Shown here: piece after piece, positions 1-8,248 of the stretch
Numbering within the stretch: the first letter of the stretch is position 1
How the letters are laid out: each line of letters begins with the position of its first letter
Source: Bacteroidota bacterium
GTDB lineage: Bacteria; Bacteroidota; Bacteroidia; Bacteroidales; UBA12481
Direction of reading: 5' to 3'
Assembly (NCBI GenBank): GCA_030592205.1
Contig: JAUVKA010000035.1
Span: forward strand, 1-14,986
DNA length: 14,986 nt
Translations under genes and position numbers: made by a program
Notes under the pieces: model-generated
What the model was told of the DNA's origin: nothing
Seen by the model: only the letters and a program-made list of their open reading frames with translations
Databases searched by the model: none

Positions 1-1004
1 CGATTTACTCCTTTGTTAAAACTGAGAGGAATCCCCAGGGAAACAGATAAATATTGAGATGCATTATCAATAAATTGATTTGAAAAAGGAATAATTACTC
101 CTCGCGAATCTTTATAAGTTTGATAATATCCGGTATAGATCCCGGCCCCCAATCCCAAAGAAGGATAATAGTAACTTTTAGTATTCGCCAGACTAAGTTT
201 TGAGGCCGAAACCCGAGCTCTGGAACTTTGAATTTCAGGGAAACTTTGAAGTGCTGCCACATATATAGAGTCGACAGTATGATTTACCTTTATTTCATTA
301 AGAATTTCTGGCTTTTCATCGCTGATTGAGATGGGCTCTTTTTTGTCCAGATTAATGAGCTGTCTTAATCTTAATAGACCTTGCTCATATTCATTTTGGG
401 CCCTCATTCTTTTCAGATTTTCTGAGGCAAGCTCAGCATCCACCTCAAGAATATCGGATTCTGCTTTCAAGCCGTTCCTGATCATCCCTTCTATGAATTT
501 TTTATTCCAAAGGCTCTGCTCAATATTATCTTCTGATATTTCTAATAGTCCTTTATAGAACATTACATTATAGTAAGCATCCATTACGTTGAATGATAAG
601 GTTGTTCTAAAGGCTTTTTCATCATATTTACCGGCTTCGCAAATAGTTTTGGCGAATTTTATCTGGTTAATACGTCGAAATCCCTGAAATAGGCTTATTG
701 AAGTTCTTGCACTATAGGTATTGGAAAAATGAGGATCGTAAATAATGTCATTCGTATTTGGATCAATTGACTTTCCAAAACTGGGCCTGAAGCCTATGCT
801 CGTATTCAAAGACGGAAGTAGGTTTCGTATGGATTGATTATAGTTTTCTTCATTTCTCTGATTATTCAGACCTGCTTTCTCTACTTCGATATTGTGAGTC
901 ATGGCATAGGCTATGCAATCTTCCAGCGTCCAGGTTTTCTGCTCATGGCTTTGGTTAAATAGCAGGATATTACTGATAAATAGTAAGCTTATTCTGATAC
1001 GAAT
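1..1004 (-). CDS. TolC-family outer membrane efflux protein, N-terminal part (runs off the window)
   Basis: TolC-type proteins form a trimeric outer-membrane channel that joins a periplasmic adaptor and an inner-membrane pump. The frame is open from 1007 down to base 1, so the C-terminal part lies outside the window. The translation shows a signal-peptide-like start (RIRISLLFISNILLF), then KTWTLEDCIAYAMTHNIEV, the usual N-terminal helix of Bacteroidota TolC proteins, then strand segments (SARTSISLFQGFRR) and long amphipathic helices containing the family-like stretch GLKAESDILEVDAELASENL. No ATG, GTG or TTG lies between the upstream stop (1010-1008) and the signal peptide. The codon where ATG is expected (1004-1002) is ATT. 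The first ATG (902-900) would remove the export signal. The gene diverges from the sigma-54 regulator at 1200, its probable controller. The family assignment is firm; the start is uncertain. Confidence 0.85.
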   Translation of the reverse strand, partial: MRIRISLLFISNILLFNQSHEQKTWTLEDCIAYAMTHNIEVEKAGLNNQRNEENYNQSIRNLLPSLNTSIGFRPSFGKSIDPNTNDIIYDPHFSNTYSARTSISLFQGFRRINQIKFAKTICEAGKYDEKAFRTTLSFNVMDAYYNVMFYKGLLEISEDNIEQSLWNKKFIEGMIRNGLKAESDILEVDAELASENLKRMRAQNEYEQGLLRLRQLINLDKKEPISISDEKPEILNEIKVNHTVDSIYVAALQSFPEIQSSRARVSASKLSLANTKSYYYPSLGLGAGIYTGYYQTYKDSRGVIIPFSNQFIDNASQYLSVSLGIPLSFNKGVN

Positions 1005-1028
1005 AGCTTAAATGCTTTAATAATAAGA

Positions 1029-1044
1029 TTCAACTAGTATGCCA
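1029..1044 (-). promoter_or_regulatory. candidate sigma-54 (-24/-12) promoter of the tolC-like gene
   Basis: On the minus strand, TGGCAT (1044-1039), five bases, then TTGAA (1033-1029) resembles the sigma-54 consensus TGGCAC-N5-TTGCW with correct spacing. The invariant GG is present, but the GC at -12 is GA, which is a real weakness. The predicted start of transcription, near 1018, would give a leader of about 14 nt before the ATT codon at 1004. The context supports it: the divergent gene encodes a sigma-54 activator. Confidence 0.4.
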
Positions 1045-1148
1045 GTATGTATTATGGTCAGATACACAGTGAATTAAAGCTTGTGTATTATCAAGAAAAT
1101 CCATCAGTAGTTAAATATTTTGACAGATGTGTGTAAAATAATCATACA

Positions 1149-1156
1149 TAAATTTG
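1149..1156 (+). promoter_or_regulatory. candidate -7 element upstream of the sigma-54 regulator gene
   Basis: TAAATTTG matches the Bacteroidota -7 consensus TAnnTTTG and lies 43 nt before the ATG at 1200. The nearest TTTG upstream (1119-1122) is 26 nt away, longer than the usual spacing of about 20, so only half of the promoter is convincing. Confidence 0.35.
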
Positions 1157-1199
1157 CTAATAATGGAATTGCCAGCTAATTTTATCGAAAATCAAATAG

Positions 1200-2558
1200 A
1201 TGTCAAAGGGAAGAATTCTTGTTGTTGATGACAATAAAAATGTACTCAAGGCGCTGAAAATATTGCTGCAATTTGAGTTTGATTATGTGAATACCGTCAA
1301 TAGCCCTAATGTGATACTTTCCGAGCTCGAGAAGGATGAGTACGATTTGGTTATTCTAGATATGAATTTTGAAGCTGGGGTGAATACGGGTAATGAGGGG
1401 ATGTATTGGCTTGATAGGATTTTATCAATCGATTCAATTATCAGCGTACTTCTAATAACTGCTTTCGGAGATGTTGAGCTGGCTGTTAATGCAATAAAAA
1501 GAGGAGCTACAGATTTCATCCTGAAACCCTGGGATAATCAGAAGTTACTTGCAACTATTAAATCGGCAATAAAATTAAGTCAGACCAAAAGAAAAGTGGT
1601 CAGGCTGGAGGGGAAAAATAAGATCTTAAACGAAGAAATCAACGTTCCTCATAAAACAATTGTCGGTTACTCTGATTCATTAATGAAGGTGATGAGAGTT
1701 GTCAAGAAAGTAGCTAAAACAGATGCCAATGTGCTGATAACCGGTGAGAATGGCACAGGGAAGGAGCTTATCGCCAAAGAAATACACCGATTGTCTCTAA
1801 GAAGCGAGGAGATAATGGTAAATGTAGATATTGGATCTCTACCGGAAAGTTTGTTTGAAGATGAGTTATTTGGACATAAGAAGGGAGCATTCACTGATGC
1901 CTATCAGGATCGGGTTGGAAAAATTGAATCGGCTGATGGAGGCACTCTATTCTTAGATGAGATAGGAAATTTGCCTTTAGCTCTTCAATCAAAATTATTA
2001 ACAGTAATCGAGAGTAGGGAGGTAGTCCGGATTGGATCTAATAAAATCAATAAGGTTGATGTTCGTCTTATTTGCGCAACCAATAGGGATATTCCCAATC
2101 TGGTAGAAAATGAAGAATTCAGGGAGGATTTATTGTATAGAATTAATACCATTGTTATTGAAGTTCCGCTATTGAGGGAAAGAGGAGAGGATATCCTGTT
2201 ATTGGCAGGTTTTTATCTAAATAAATTCTCTAAGAAATATAATAAAGGTAATATTACAATCAGCCTGCGTGGCCAGGAGGAATTATTGAGATATCAGTGG
2301 CCAGGTAACGTTAGAGAACTCCAGCATACTATTGAAAAGGCAGTGATTTTGTGTGAGAAGGATATTATTGAGCCGGATGACCTATTTCTAAAGCCAATAC
2401 AGAACTTCAATTTTGACCTTCCTAAAACACTCGAAGACATGGAGCAGGTGATGGTAAGAAAAGCTGTTGACAGGCATAATGGAAACATGAGTGCTGCTGC
2501 TGAGGAGCTTGGAATTACACGACAAACTTTGTACAATAAGTTTAGGAAGAATAATTAG
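1200..2558 (+). CDS. sigma-54-dependent response regulator (NtrC family)
   Basis: This 452-residue cytoplasmic activator is phosphorylated by a partner kinase and then opens sigma-54 promoters by ATP hydrolysis. Receiver domain 1-120: acidic pair D10-D11, phospho-acceptor D54 (VILDMNF), T87 and K109. AAA+ domain about 150-380: Walker A GENGTGKE (182-189), sigma-contact loop GAFTDA (229-234; the classical motif is GAFTGA), Walker B GGTLFLDEIGN (247-257), arginines R308 and R314, and WPGNVREL (367-374). Fis-type helix-turn-helix at about 425-449 (NMSAAAEELGITRQTLYNKF). All three domains are complete and the length is normal. It precedes the kinase gene by 14 nt and diverges from the tolC-like gene, so its likely target is the efflux operon, with possible autoregulation. 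The ATG at 1200 gives the standard receiver start. Confidence 0.95.
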   Translation: MSKGRILVVDDNKNVLKALKILLQFEFDYVNTVNSPNVILSELEKDEYDLVILDMNFEAGVNTGNEGMYWLDRILSIDSIISVLLITAFGDVELAVNAIKRGATDFILKPWDNQKLLATIKSAIKLSQTKRKVVRLEGKNKILNEEINVPHKTIVGYSDSLMKVMRVVKKVAKTDANVLITGENGTGKELIAKEIHRLSLRSEEIMVNVDIGSLPESLFEDELFGHKKGAFTDAYQDRVGKIESADGGTLFLDEIGNLPLALQSKLLTVIESREVVRIGSNKINKVDVRLICATNRDIPNLVENEEFREDLLYRINTIVIEVPLLRERGEDILLLAGFYLNKFSKKYNKGNITISLRGQEELLRYQWPGNVRELQHTIEKAVILCEKDIIEPDDLFLKPIQNFNFDLPKTLEDMEQVMVRKAVDRHNGNMSAAAEELGITRQTLYNKFRKNN

Positions 2559-2572
2559 TAAAGAAAATAGAT

Positions 2573-3925
2573 ATGGCTAGCAGATACTATTACCATGCTG
2601 TTATTATCCGAATTCTCCTTATCGTTATCAATTCGTATCTATTGTCAATTTCAATTGGCGACTGGAGGTTTATTATTATCACCAGCGTAATTTTATTAAT
2701 TCAAATAGTGTCTCTGATTTACTTTTTGAATCATACTAACAGGAAAATCGCATTTTTCTTTGAGGCTATAAAGAATGATGATTCAACTCTTTATTTCCCA
2801 CTTATAACCAAAAACAGAACGGTAAAGGAATTAAATGCGAGTTTGAATGATGTAAATGAACTTATTAAGCGAATTCGTCATGAGATACAGTCGCAAGAAC
2901 AATATTATCACCTTCTTCTTGAGCAGGCTGAAACTGGAATTCTGAGTATTGATTCTAAAGGACATATTCGTTTCTCTAATGAGGCAGCCAAAAACTTTTT
3001 GCAGGTTGAGACTCTTACCCATGTAAATCAGTTTCAGCGAATAGATGAAGGTTTATGGACAGTTCTAAAATCCTTAGAGCCAGGCACAAAGCATCATATT
3101 AAGTTTCAAACTGAGAGGGATAGTTATGATATCTCATTAAAATCCAGCCAGATAGTTATTAAGAACGAGCCAATTTTGCTTGTAATTTTACAAGATATTC
3201 GCTCGGAGCTGGATGAGAATGAGGCAGAGTCATGGATCAGGCTGATTCGTGTTTTAACTCATGAGATTATGAATTCGATCACTCCAATTACCTCATTATC
3301 TGAGACCCTGGTTCGTTATTTCTCTGAACAGGAAGTAGAATCAGGCATAGAGATTTCCAAAGAAGAAAAAATGGAACAGGCAATATCGGGTTTGAACGTG
3401 ATCAGGGAACAAAGTCAATCACTGCTGCACTTTGTCGAGTCATATCGTAATTTAACGCGTATACCTCAGCCAGATATTCAACCTTTTGAAGCCTGCATTC
3501 TGATTGATAAATTGATGGTATTGTGCCAATCTGAGCCAAATGCAGCTATGGTAGAATTACAAACTGATATTAAACCAAAAGGACATATTATACTTGGTGA
3601 TCAGGAACAGCTTGGCCAGGTTCTACTTAATATCACTAAAAATTCCTTCGAAGCGGTTTCAAACACTCCGGGAGCTCAAATCAGGATAGAAATACTTGCT
3701 GCCAGCCAGGGTACAAGGATTAAAATTAGAGACAATGGTCCCGGAATTTCCGCTGAAAATCTAAAGGAAGTATTTACCCCCTTTTTTACTACTAAAGATT
3801 CAGGAACTGGTATTGGCCTGAGCCTTTCAAAGCAAATCATAAGAAACCACCGGGGAACTATCTCTGCCAGGTCAAATCCGGGAGAAGTGACTGTTTTTAC
3901 GATTGAATTGCCATTTTTTCAATAG
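2573..3925 (+). CDS. membrane sensor histidine kinase (NtrB/NtrY-like)
   Basis: This 450-residue kinase probably phosphorylates the regulator encoded just upstream in the same operon. Two hydrophobic segments (about 9-25 and 33-52) form a short hairpin in the membrane with almost no periplasmic loop, so the signal may be sensed in the membrane or cytoplasm. A linker helix and a PAS-like domain (about 108-210, TGILSIDSKGHIRFSNEAA) follow. The catalytic core is complete: H-box LTHEIMNSITPI with H230, N-box QVLLNITKNSFEA (N357), G1 DNGPGI (387-392), F-box FTPFFTTK (401-408) and G2 GTGIGLSLS (411-419). The arrangement of regulator, then kinase, divergent from efflux genes, is common in Bacteroidota. 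The ligand cannot be read from the sequence. Confidence 0.93.
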   Translation: MASRYYYHAVIIRILLIVINSYLLSISIGDWRFIIITSVILLIQIVSLIYFLNHTNRKIAFFFEAIKNDDSTLYFPLITKNRTVKELNASLNDVNELIKRIRHEIQSQEQYYHLLLEQAETGILSIDSKGHIRFSNEAAKNFLQVETLTHVNQFQRIDEGLWTVLKSLEPGTKHHIKFQTERDSYDISLKSSQIVIKNEPILLVILQDIRSELDENEAESWIRLIRVLTHEIMNSITPITSLSETLVRYFSEQEVESGIEISKEEKMEQAISGLNVIREQSQSLLHFVESYRNLTRIPQPDIQPFEACILIDKLMVLCQSEPNAAMVELQTDIKPKGHIILGDQEQLGQVLLNITKNSFEAVSNTPGAQIRIEILAASQGTRIKIRDNGPGISAENLKEVFTPFFTTKDSGTGIGLSLSKQIIRNHRGTISARSNPGEVTVFTIELPFFQ

Positions 3926-3944
3926 GAAGTCCAGGATAAGGTGC

Positions 3945-5105
3945 TTATAAATCATATTCGTTAGCCCATAGTCTTTTTAGAAATACTCGATAGGGTACAA
4001 TTCGAATATTATCCACCATCCTTTCTACCGATTCATTGCAAACCACTACCGCTTCTTTTGGATGAAATTCATCTCTAAATAAACGGATTGGACGGAGGTC
4101 TTTAAGATTAATTTGGTTTGTACCTTTTACCTCGATAGCCATTTTCCCATTTCCTAAAATGAAATCAACTTCCAGTCCGGATTTTGTACGCCAGAATTCT
4201 ATATCAAAATCCTTTTCCCGGTAAGATCTATAGCCGATCAATTCCAATATAATAAAATGTTCAAAGGCCTTGCCGAACAATTCTCCCTTTTCTTCTAATA
4301 TCGATCTCTTGGTTATTATGCCAGCGACCCCAGTATCGAATAGATAAAACTTGGGCGATCGGGTAATGACCTGTCTGGTTTGTCTTTTTTTAAATGGATG
4401 AATAAAAATCCCCATTAAGGTATCAACCAGAATCTGATAGTATTCTTTAACCGTTTTGGAATCAATTCCGCAATCCCTTGAGATATTTAGGAAATTAGTC
4501 ATTTCACCATGAGAGTAAGTCATGGACTCGAAAAACCTGGAGAACGCAGGCAAATTCCTCACTAATCCTTCTGCAAAAATCTCCTCTTTCAGATAGTCCT
4601 GAACGTAAGCCTTAAGTGACCGTTTAGCATCCACTTGCAGGTAATGAGATGGGATCATTCCCTTGTTCAGGACATCCAATAAGGCATAGTTTTCTAATTC
4701 ATCTGTAACAAAAGGAAACATCTCGAATCTCCAGGCTCTGCCACCCAACAAGTTTGCCTGGCCTCTCTTCAGCTTACGGGCACTCGATCCGCAAAGGATG
4801 AAACTCAATCCCCGATTCTCGATAAGCCAATGGACTTCATCCAGTACCCTAGGTACTTTTTGGACTTCATCTAAAATAATTGGATGAGATAGTTGCTCTT
4901 CAGAAGCAGCTGCTAATTGCTCCCTAAGTAACGATGGCTTGCCAGAGAATGCCAGGAACAGATCGGTTTGCAAAAAATCAAAAACTAAACTATTCGGAAA
5001 ATTCTGCCTCAGAAAAGTTGTTTTCCCTGTTTTCCTGGGTCCCCAGAGAAAAGCCGACTGCCCAGGTGGTAAATCAATCTGTAAAATTCTGTCTAATTTA
5101 TCCAT
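3945..5105 (-). CDS. AAA-family ATPase with DUF4143 C-terminal domain
   Basis: The protein has 386 residues from ATG 5105, chosen because MDKLDRILQIDLPPGQSAFL is the usual family N terminus; the frame opens further upstream to 5195 without family-like sequence. Walker A GPRKTGKT (22-29), Walker B PIILDEVQ (75-82), and a sensor-like strand FILCGSSARKL (102-112) are visible. The C-terminal part has FWRTKSGLEVDFIL followed by MAIEVKG (about 304-328), a PD-(D/E)xK-nuclease-like arrangement (E312, D314, E325, K327) typical of DUF4143 proteins. The role of this family is poorly defined; members are frequent in mobile or accessory parts of genomes and are discussed as addiction or defence factors. 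It converges on the kinase gene with a 19-nt gap and is not part of either neighbouring signalling operon. Confidence 0.9.
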   Translation of the reverse strand: MDKLDRILQIDLPPGQSAFLWGPRKTGKTTFLRQNFPNSLVFDFLQTDLFLAFSGKPSLLREQLAAASEEQLSHPIILDEVQKVPRVLDEVHWLIENRGLSFILCGSSARKLKRGQANLLGGRAWRFEMFPFVTDELENYALLDVLNKGMIPSHYLQVDAKRSLKAYVQDYLKEEIFAEGLVRNLPAFSRFFESMTYSHGEMTNFLNISRDCGIDSKTVKEYYQILVDTLMGIFIHPFKKRQTRQVITRSPKFYLFDTGVAGIITKRSILEEKGELFGKAFEHFIILELIGYRSYREKDFDIEFWRTKSGLEVDFILGNGKMAIEVKGTNQINLKDLRPIRLFRDEFHPKEAVVVCNESVERMVDNIRIVPYRVFLKRLWANEYDL

Positions 5106-5112
5106 GATACTC

Positions 5113-5148
5113 CAAAGATAGACAACTATTTCGGAATAAACTCCGAAA
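5113..5148 (-). promoter_or_regulatory. candidate promoter and dyad operator of the DUF4143 ATPase gene
   Basis: On the minus strand, TATCTTTG (5120-5113) matches TAnnTTTG. Directly upstream is a perfect inverted repeat, TTTCGGA, six bases, TCCGAAA (5148-5129), placed where a repressor would block the promoter. There is no clear -33 TTTG. Transcription would start only a few bases before the ATG at 5105, giving an almost leaderless message, so either the promoter or the start could be wrong. Confidence 0.35.
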
Positions 5149-5183
5149 AAGTTCACTTTTATTGAGATTACTTTCGCCATCCA

Positions 5184-5221
5184 CCTCCCATCCACTCATC
5201 AATCCCTCCCATCCACTCATC
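5184..5221. repeat. two tandem copies of a 17-bp unit, 21-bp period
   Basis: CCTCCCATCCACTCATC occurs at 5184-5200 and again at 5205-5221, separated by AATC. A shorter CCATCCAC at 5178-5185 is a partial third unit. The repeat lies between the ATPase gene and the divergent sensor-kinase operon, just upstream of the latter's promoter. The function is unknown: replication slippage, or tandem protein-binding sites. Confidence 0.8.
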
Positions 5222-5225
5222 CTAT

Positions 5226-5257
5226 ATTGACAGGTGGTACTTGTCTGGATATATTTG
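5226..5257 (+). promoter_or_regulatory. promoter of the sensor kinase/LytTR operon
   Basis: ATTG (5226-5229), 20 nt, then TATATTTG (5250-5257) fits the Bacteroidota primary promoter TTTG-N19-21-TAnnTTTG with one mismatch in the -33 box. Transcription would start near 5263, about 18 nt before the ATG at 5282. Confidence 0.6.
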
Positions 5258-5281
5258 TTTTGCATATAAAATTTGATAGCC

Positions 5282-8248
5282 ATGAAAAGAATATTTATCC
5301 TATTTGGTGTTTTAGTACTCGGTTTTCAGATATCGGTTTTGGCTCAGGAGCTGGAATATAAGTTTGAAGTAGGGCAGGTATTGGAGTATGAGAGAAAATA
5401 TACCAGGCCTCAATCAAATAGAGACCCAAATGGATTCGATATTCAAACCTGGAAATATCGATTTGAGGTTCTGGAAATAACTGATCAGGGTTATCGAATG
5501 GCCATGAATTATTTGGGATACTACGAGTCAGTATTACAAAAAAGTGGAGTATATATAGGTGGCTCATCATCTCCATATTCCGGAAGTAGGGGAGTGTGGG
5601 ATCAAATTGAACAAGCAGAAAGGGCGTCGACTATTTTCTTTGAGATTTCAAAGGATGGCCAAATCGATGAAAAAAGTTTTGAGGGACTTCAAGAGTTATA
5701 TAACCGTAATATGGATTTGGTAAATGAGAATCCTAGTTACAGAACTGGAATTCCATACAATTATTTTAAGAATAAATATACCTGGGAATTTTATGAGCTA
5801 GTTATAAGTGATTTTTTTCCAGTGTTGCCAGGAGCCCTGTATAAAGATGAACACATAGTGAGTATTCGATCTGAAGAGGGAATAATGAGAAGTATTAATA
5901 TCTGGAAAAATAAATTTGATGATCCATATGACAGAATTCTATATCATTTGGAAAGAATATTAATATTTCAAAAATCTTCAACTCAAAATGAGAGAAGTCC
6001 CGAAGAGATGTTAATCAATAATGGTCGTGCTTATTGGGCATTAGGGAATCAAATATTTGAAAAAATCACATATAAGGGATTTTCTCTGGGTCATTTGATT
6101 TATGAATTAACTCAAAGAATCTCTAATAATAGTTTTGATTCATTTAAACGAAATGCTGGTGAGATAGAAATAATCAACACCAGGAATTATCAAAAAAATG
6201 AGAAACTAGTCATTATTCAGGGAATTGTGGAAAATTCAAATGAACACACGATAATCACCCTCAATCCAAGTGCCAGAATAATGGATCATCGCCAAACTTT
6301 TGTTTCTAAGAAGGATTCCATTACAATTTCGATCCAATATGAATCCCCTATAGAATCAGGAGTAGTAAAAATTTTCTTTTTTGGCAATGATGAAAACCAT
6401 GTCATTTATCCGAGTTTGGAGAAGCAAATTCAAATTTTCGCTCAGCCAGGGGATTCAATTCGGTTCTATGTTGATTTGAATAATTTTCAGGAATCACTTC
6501 GTTTTAGTGGTCATAGGCCCAATGATCAATATTTCTTAAACAGGCAGTCCAGAGATTATCCCGCACAGTATCCCAATACATCGCTTTCAACGGTCGATGA
6601 CAATCATAGAAACCTTAATGACTTGAAGAAATCTATTTCTGCAGATATATTCGAATACCTTTCCTTCGAATATAAATACCGACATTTATCTTATCAGTTA
6701 AAAGAAATCCAACGTCAGAGAAATCCGAAGATTGAAGCGGAATTTGCAGATACTCTGAAAAGCTTTATGAAATATTTTGGGCAGATTGATAGATATACAT
6801 CTGATGGGTATAAAGAATTTATTTGCGATTTTCAAAGTTTAGCAATGACATCCTCTCCTGCGCATGTGTGGTGGACTAATCCAGGCAAACAAAGTTTTGA
6901 GAGCGCAAGAGTTTATCTAAATGGCTGGGATAGATACTGGTTTCTAGCCCATATTACCGAAAACAGATTACACACTTTTCCAAGACTGGATTACGATGGT
7001 TTACTAGACGATTTTCTAAGTATTTATGGTGGCTCTGAATATGCTAATGAACTAATAAGGCTACGGGAAAGATTAGAAAAATCGGGATTTGGTATACCTT
7101 TTCCCAAAGCTAAAGTCATTGATATTTACGGCAATAGATACAAAATCAATGAATTCAAAGGGAAAACTACTTGTATATTAAAAATTGGCTACGATAGACA
7201 TAAAGAACACGTTATGCTTTTAGTGTTGGAAACTGTAAAGGAAGAGCATCCTGATGAAATTAGAATATTGCTGTTAAGTGAGAATTTTGGAGATTCAATA
7301 TTCGATAATTGGCATCAGGAAATTTATAGTGGAGAAGCTATTTATTGTAATCTCAAGGATCAACCATCTGAATTTGTTGAGTTTATTGAAACCTTGCCTC
7401 ATCAAATCGTTGGTTTTGACAAGGATGGAAAAATTGCCTCATTTAATTATGCTGAATGGTCAGATTTATTGAATATTATGACTTGGCCTCAATCACCACC
7501 CTCTCCCAAAACCATCAACCGAACTATTTTCTGGTATGCTTTTGCCGGGCTGGTGACCTTGGCATTTATCCTATTCATCATTTTACGAGTAAGAAGTAAA
7601 AGGCGTGAGGCCAAACTGGCCCTGAATAGAAAAATGGCAGAATTGGAACTAGGGGCTGTCAGATCCAGAATGAATCCGCATTTTCTTTTCAATGCCCTGA
7701 GTTCTATCCAAAACCTGGTTAATGGGAATGAAATAGAGAAGGCAAATCTATATCTGGCTGATTTTGGAGATTTGGTAAGAAGTATTCTGAATCAATCATC
7801 AAAGAACCAGATATCCTTAACGGAAGAGATCGATACACTGAAAACTTACTTGGATCTCGAACAATTGCGTTTCCCATTTAAATATTCTATTGAAGTGGAT
7901 GAGAAAATCATTCCTGAGAAAATAGAAATACCGCCACTTTTTATTCAGCCACATGTTGAGAATGCAATTATCCATGGCTTGTCAAAACTGGGACAAGATG
8001 GTGAGCTTAGAATCCGGTTTTATTTGAAATATGAAAATCTGATTGTAATGGTGGAGGATAATGGTGAGGGCTTCCAATCGGGAATAATTGAATCAAATGG
8101 ATTGGGGCAGGGATGGAAGCTGACTAAACAAAGAGTTCAACTATTGAGGGAGCAGTGGGGGAAAAATATTTCGGTTGAAATGATGAAAGTAGAAGGAAAA
8201 TCCGGAATGAGGGTTAAATTTGTTATTCCTGTGGAAAACAAAGCATAA
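5282..8248 (+). CDS. periplasmic TlpA-like sensor fused to a LytS-type histidine kinase
   Basis: The protein has 988 residues from ATG 5282 (a TTG three codons earlier is less likely). A signal peptide (1-21, cleavage after VLA) leads to a large periplasmic region. Residues about 22-300 are unassigned. A beta-rich part near 310-422 (QPGDSIRFYVDLNNF, SLRFSGHRPNDQYFL) resembles the N-terminal domain of Bacteroidota TlpA-type thioredoxins, and a helical stretch follows. Residues about 604-735 look like a thioredoxin fold: GIPFPKAKVIDIYG, GKTTCILKIGYDRHK, and a cis-Pro loop LPHQIVGFDKDGKI. The CxxC site is replaced by residues around YDRH (637-640), so it should not do redox chemistry. One membrane segment (about 748-769) precedes the His_kinase core: RMNPHFLFNALSSIQN with H800, N-box IQPHVENAIIHG (888-899), and VEDNGEGF (924-931). 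It shares one base with the LytTR regulator gene, its evident partner. The sensed signal is unknown. Confidence 0.9.
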   Translation: MKRIFILFGVLVLGFQISVLAQELEYKFEVGQVLEYERKYTRPQSNRDPNGFDIQTWKYRFEVLEITDQGYRMAMNYLGYYESVLQKSGVYIGGSSSPYSGSRGVWDQIEQAERASTIFFEISKDGQIDEKSFEGLQELYNRNMDLVNENPSYRTGIPYNYFKNKYTWEFYELVISDFFPVLPGALYKDEHIVSIRSEEGIMRSINIWKNKFDDPYDRILYHLERILIFQKSSTQNERSPEEMLINNGRAYWALGNQIFEKITYKGFSLGHLIYELTQRISNNSFDSFKRNAGEIEIINTRNYQKNEKLVIIQGIVENSNEHTIITLNPSARIMDHRQTFVSKKDSITISIQYESPIESGVVKIFFFGNDENHVIYPSLEKQIQIFAQPGDSIRFYVDLNNFQESLRFSGHRPNDQYFLNRQSRDYPAQYPNTSLSTVDDNHRNLNDLKKSISADIFEYLSFEYKYRHLSYQLKEIQRQRNPKIEAEFADTLKSFMKYFGQIDRYTSDGYKEFICDFQSLAMTSSPAHVWWTNPGKQSFESARVYLNGWDRYWFLAHITENRLHTFPRLDYDGLLDDFLSIYGGSEYANELIRLRERLEKSGFGIPFPKAKVIDIYGNRYKINEFKGKTTCILKIGYDRHKEHVMLLVLETVKEEHPDEIRILLLSENFGDSIFDNWHQEIYSGEAIYCNLKDQPSEFVEFIETLPHQIVGFDKDGKIASFNYAEWSDLLNIMTWPQSPPSPKTINRTIFWYAFAGLVTLAFILFIILRVRSKRREAKLALNRKMAELELGAVRSRMNPHFLFNALSSIQNLVNGNEIEKANLYLADFGDLVRSILNQSSKNQISLTEEIDTLKTYLDLEQLRFPFKYSIEVDEKIIPEKIEIPPLFIQPHVENAIIHGLSKLGQDGELRIRFYLKYENLIVMVEDNGEGFQSGIIESNGLGQGWKLTKQRVQLLREQWGKNISVEMMKVEGKSGMRVKFVIPVENKA

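Noticed and set aside
331..558. Plus-strand open frame of 75 codons
   Set aside because: It is the antisense of the tolC-like gene, whose translation shows clear family features; the opposite frame has none.
1862..1910. GAFTDA instead of GAFTGA in the sigma-54 activator as a sign of lost sigma-54 contact
   Set aside because: The critical F and T are kept, and from family knowledge the D variant is common in Bacteroidota activators, so it is not an anomaly.
3926..3944. Terminator between the kinase and ATPase genes
   Set aside because: Only 19 nt are available and no stem-loop is visible.
5098..5283. Small minus-strand frame through the tandem repeat upstream of the ATPase
   Set aside because: It is low-complexity repeat translation (repeated MSGWE) without homology and conflicts with the promoter region.
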